A stretch of DNA of 13,747 nt, from NCBI GenBank assembly GCA_002498845.1, contig DAJC01000025.1, positions 1 through 13,747 of the forward strand, in the 5' to 3' direction. Position numbers and translations under genes: made by a program. The notes below the pieces were generated by a model, which was not told the DNA's origin, did no database searches, and saw only the letters and a program-made list of their open reading frames with translations. The stretch comes from Thermoplasmatales archaeon UBA509 (lineage in GTDB: Archaea; Thermoplasmatota; Thermoplasmata; Thermoplasmatales; Thermoplasmataceae). Positions 13,423 through 13,747 of the stretch are shown piece by piece. Each line of letters starts with the position of its first letter. The stretch's first letter is position 1.

Positions 13423-13747
13423 CTATTTCCTTGGAACAAGAGCAAGAAAGATGAGGCTGAAGAAATAGAATGATGCTGCGATTTCAAAGAGATATGTGAA
13501 TCCAGTGCGGTAACTTGTTCCGAAATAGTCCAGTATGATGCCGTAAAACAACGGAGAGAATGCTGATGATCCGCCTATTCCTATATTAAAGTAGGCCATG
13601 TATTTCCCTGCATCCTCTTTGGGGGAAAGATCGCTTGCCAGAGCCTTTGATACGCTGAAAAATATGCCATAAGCTGTGGCAATGAATATGCCCAGGATCA
13701 CAAATATATCAAACTTCGGGAAGAATGGGCTTTGGGACAATATTATT
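13423..13747 (-). CDS. MFS transporter, C-terminal part (cut by window edge)
   Basis: These roughly 108 residues are the C-terminal end of an MFS transporter, covering about the last three or four helices. The frame stays open to the last base of the window, so the gene continues beyond it and the TTG at 13738-13740 is not a real start. It lines up along its whole length with residues from about 315 onward of the downstream MFS protein, sharing I-L-G-x-F-I-x-x-A-Y-G, the D-L-x-P-K-x-x-A-G-K-Y-M-A segment and S-P-L-x-Y-G. The two are tandem duplicates that have diverged. Only the terminal half can be judged, so the substrate is unknown. Confidence 0.82.
   Translation of the reverse strand, partial: IILSQSPFFPKFDIFVILGIFIATAYGIFFSVSKALASDLSPKEDAGKYMAYFNIGIGGSSAFSPLFYGIILDYFGTSYRTGFTYLFEIAASFYFFSLIFLALVPRK

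Overview
The window reads as a chromosome segment of a thermoacidophilic archaeon of the Thermoplasmatales type (Euryarchaeota). The reasons are AT-rich TATA-like boxes placed about 25-30 bases ahead of several start codons with little or no Shine-Dalgarno sequence (a leaderless-mRNA pattern), a tRNA gene without an encoded CCA, AGG/AGA/ATA-rich codon use, a VapBC pair with an AbrB-type antitoxin, and an SMP-30 lactonase of the kind used in non-phosphorylative sugar oxidation. The lineage is an inference; no marker gene settles it.

Left part (1-2975), visibly AT-richer and accessory in character: a histidine phosphatase gene broken by a frameshift (43-629); a 22-base tRNA-Leu(CAG)-like remnant (about 1000-1021); a vapBC toxin-antitoxin operon on the minus strand with a perfect palindrome over its promoter; an intact tRNA-Leu(TAG) gene (1937-2021); and a secreted or membrane-anchored protein rich in N-glycosylation sequons, with its own palindromic promoter region.

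Middle part (2976-7124): an SMP-30/gluconolactonase gene (+), a convergent S9 prolyl-oligopeptidase-type serine peptidase (-), a roughly 330-base divergent spacer that may hold a decayed small gene, and a DUF72 (YecE-like) protein (+).

Right part (7125-12095) holds the most interesting unit. Three tightly coupled genes encode an FAD enzyme with the hallmark residues of alkyl-dihydroxyacetone-phosphate synthase (AGPS), an FAD glycerol-3-phosphate dehydrogenase with an abbreviated C-terminal cap, and a diacylglycerol-kinase-family lipid kinase. Read together they suggest glycerophosphate/ether-lipid metabolism based on sn-glycerol-3-phosphate and DHAP, unexpected in an archaeon whose own lipids start from sn-glycerol-1-phosphate. 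After a 93-base gap with its own TATA box come two overlapping genes for mutually homologous five-helix membrane proteins sharing an H-x3-G-x2-W-T-G-x-D motif.

The right end (12111-13747) carries two tandem paralogous MFS transporter genes on the minus strand, the second cut by the window edge. No rRNA, CRISPR array or insertion sequence was seen.
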